From: Caryophanales bacterium
GTDB taxonomy: Bacteria; Bacillota; Bacilli; Exiguobacteriales; Exiguobacteriaceae
Length of the DNA stretch: 34,196 nt
Assembly (NCBI GenBank): GCA_902362975.1
Contig: CABIYO010000028.1
Location: 1-34,196, forward strand
Reading direction: 5' to 3'
Position 1 is the stretch's first letter; the number at the start of each line of letters is the position of its first letter. The notes below the pieces were generated by a model. It was not told the origin of the DNA, did not search any database, and was given only the letters and a program-made list of their open reading frames with translations. A program made the position numbers and the translations under genes. Shown in pieces: positions 32,607-34,196 of this stretch.

Positions 32607-34034
32607 TCACCTGCACGAGTGATTGATCATCTCAAGTCGTTTCCTATCCAATTTTCCAACCGCTGTATAAGGCAACTCCTTCACAAACACGATTTCTCGT
32701 GGAAGCTGATAAGTTGTCAGTCGTTCGCGCAACCAGCTCACCAGTTCTTCTTCTGTCAATTTTTCATCATATAACTGTACGTATGCTTTCAAGATGTGAC
32801 CGGCGTACACATCCTCTATCCCGACGACAGCGGCGTCCTCGACATTCGGATGGTCGCGCAAAACCGTCTCGACTTCCCCAGGATAAATATTGTTTCCAGC
32901 CGAGATGATCAAATCGTCAGTTCGTCCACACAAAAAATAATAGCCGTTCTCATCCTGGTATCCGACATCACCCGTTTGAATCCAGCGGTTTTTCCTACTT
33001 TGCATGGACCACTTGTTTCGTATACAAAATTCACCGATGTCACCTGCCTCGACTTCCGCTCCATCTTTCACTACCTTTAAGTCCCCTCCCAGAATCCTTC
33101 GCCCGAGCGTATTCGCATCATACTGTAAATCTTCTGGTGTGGCGATCAGATTCAAGCCCGCTTCCGACGTCCCGTAGAGATTGTATAAGACGTTCCCTAA
33201 CTCGTTATGTACTTCACGGACTAAAACGGGATGAAGCTTCGCACCACCGGACGCGATACAAGCGAGGGAATGAAGTGATGTTGGATCGTGTCGTAACATT
33301 TTGTGGATCATGAGCGGGACGACCGTGACCACTTCTACCTTGTGTCGCCGAATGAGGTCACAGGCTCTTTGCACATCAAAGCTCTCCTGAATGACGACCT
33401 TTTTCCCTAGTGCTAGAAAAGATAAAAGGATGGTGCCGTAGCCGTGGTAAATTGGGGTGGCAATATAGGCAGTGTTGAATGACGGCAACTGCAATCGGTT
33501 CAATAAAGCAGTGAATGGAGCTAGAAAGTGAAAGAGGGATGGTTTATGAGTCACTTGTTTAGGTTTTCCGGTAGTGCCACCGGTCAACAGCACAATCTTC
33601 CCGCTCGATGCGGCCGGAAGCTTTCCTTTTTTATGTCGCTTCGAATCCGATAAACTATTGATTGATATCTTTTCCTCATGATAGCTGACAAGTGTCGAAC
33701 GTTCGTAGGACGAGTTTTCAATTAAATCTTTAAACTCATCATCGTAAATCAAAAGATTGAATGGTTTTTCTTCTACGAGCCGGTCGAACTGCAGTTGACT
33801 CATCGATGAATGAAGCATGTAGATGTCTGCACCGAGTCGTGAAGCCGCAAACATCCCTTGTACGAAAGAAGCGTGGTTTTCACAAAGAAACGCCACTTTT
33901 TGTCCCTTTTTAACCCCATACTGATCAGCCAAATGATGAGCAAGGTGTTCACAGCGTGAATTTAGCTCTAGATACGTCACTGTTTCTCGGCTATCCACTA
34001 AAGCCGTTTTTTGGCTCCCTGCTCTTTCAGTCAA
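32607..34034 (-). CDS. AMP-binding (acyl-CoA synthetase-like) ligase, probably 5'-truncated
   Basis: This is a 475-residue member of the adenylate-forming family. The P-loop is KIVLLTGGTTGKPKQ, the A5 motif is YNLYGTSEAG, and A7-A8 is QTGDVGYQDENGYYFLCGRTDDL followed by AGNNIYPGEVE; the A10 Lys is in TAVGKLDRK. It should activate a carboxylic acid to an acyl-AMP and then a thioester; the acid is unknown. No ATG with a ribosome binding site is found at the 5' end. The apparent TTG at 34034 has none, and an in-frame stop lies about 36 bases before it. The open frame starts within about 60 bases of an IS30 element, and only nine residues precede the KTALV strand. The native start has probably been lost. 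Confidence 0.75.
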   Translation of the reverse strand: MTERAGSQKTALVDSRETVTYLELNSRCEHLAHHLADQYGVKKGQKVAFLCENHASFVQGMFAASRLGADIYMLHSSMSQLQFDRLVEEKPFNLLIYDDEFKDLIENSSYERSTLVSYHEEKISINSLSDSKRHKKGKLPAASSGKIVLLTGGTTGKPKQVTHKPSLFHFLAPFTALLNRLQLPSFNTAYIATPIYHGYGTILLSFLALGKKVVIQESFDVQRACDLIRRHKVEVVTVVPLMIHKMLRHDPTSLHSLACIASGGAKLHPVLVREVHNELGNVLYNLYGTSEAGLNLIATPEDLQYDANTLGRRILGGDLKVVKDGAEVEAGDIGEFCIRNKWSMQSRKNRWIQTGDVGYQDENGYYFLCGRTDDLIISAGNNIYPGEVETVLRDHPNVEDAAVVGIEDVYAGHILKAYVQLYDEKLTEEELVSWLRERLTTYQLPREIVFVKELPYTAVGKLDRKRLEMINHSCR

Positions 34035-34080
34035 TGTAAAAAGGGGTCTTCGGAATATATAGTGGAATTACTATTTTAAT

Positions 34081-34101
34081 AATTTGACGGTTTGTCAAAT
34101 T
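34081..34101. repeat. Inverted repeat over the IS30 transposase stop
   Basis: AATTTGAC and GTCAAATT, eight bases each, surround a 5-base loop. The right arm contains the transposase stop codon. It may be a terminator or a site near the IS end. The exact IS boundary is not visible. Confidence 0.5.
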
Positions 34102-34196
34102 AAGCGCAACACTTCCTCGGTGAAGGCCTCGTGTGCGGTTTTCCAGTTCAGGCATTTTCTCGGTCGCCCGTTAATCTTGGCGAGCGCGTCCGCGAG
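34095..34196 (-). CDS. IS30-family transposase, C-terminal end only
   Basis: The last 33 residues are visible: LADALAKINGRPRKCLNWKT, then AHEAFTEEVLRLI and stop. The NGRPRKCLNWKTxxE motif is the hallmark C-terminus of IS30-family transposases. The rest lies beyond the window. Its 3' end points at the interrupted AMP-binding gene. Confidence 0.9.
   Translation of the reverse strand, partial: LADALAKINGRPRKCLNWKTAHEAFTEEVLRLI

Overview
The window reads as Bacillales chromosome and most resembles Exiguobacterium. This is an inference from gene content and protein style, not from a database search. Supporting signs are a B-type rnpB beside ypsC, a TPP-riboswitch ykoFEDC operon, a Zur-box COG0523 GTPase, an hssRS-hrtBA heme module, strong AGGAGG ribosome binding sites with several TTG starts, and low-to-moderate GC. 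Most genes are housekeeping or physiological. I see no tRNA, CRISPR array, prophage or plasmid functions.

Layout. Positions 1-1771 are a complete IS1182-family element on the minus strand, visibly GC-richer than its flanks. Its transposase is split into two frames at an A-AAA-AAG slippery heptamer. Then come putP (+), two small membrane proteins, a YihY/BrkB protein, an AGCS amino-acid:Na+ symporter, a Gfo/Idh/MocA oxidoreductase, a 60-aa protein, ypsC and rnpB (all -). Positions 10-13.5 kb hold unknown proteins and a secreted subtilisin. Positions 13.5-17.3 kb are hssR-hssS-hrtB-hrtA (+), with an HssR-type direct repeat in front of hrtB. Positions 17.3-20.8 kb hold an unknown protein, an alpha/beta hydrolase, a CPBP protease, a lytic transglycosylase and a possible DUF1643-like protein.

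Positions 20814-21173 are a 360-bp non-autonomous derivative (MITE) of the IS1182 element. It is flanked by 21-bp direct repeats that are each a terminator hairpin. Positions 21.2-24.6 kb are the thiamine-precursor ECF transporter ykoFEDC (-) under a TPP riboswitch. Then come the Zur-controlled CobW-family GTPase, a small membrane protein with an SMP-30 lactonase, a methyltransferase, an RlmN/Cfr-superfamily radical-SAM enzyme, an amidase, a 53-aa membrane protein, msrA under a SAM-I riboswitch, a 120-bp inverted-repeat element, a DM13 protein, an 81-aa membrane protein and an AMP-binding ligase. The 3' end of an IS30-family transposase closes the window, and the ligase 5' end appears to be cut by that IS.

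The most interesting signal is the IS1182/MITE pair. The two copies diverge in sequence but keep several stems through compensatory changes. This points to a selected RNA or DNA structure in the element ends and in the transposase leader. The MITE gives a clean view of target choice: a whole terminator hairpin is duplicated on both sides.
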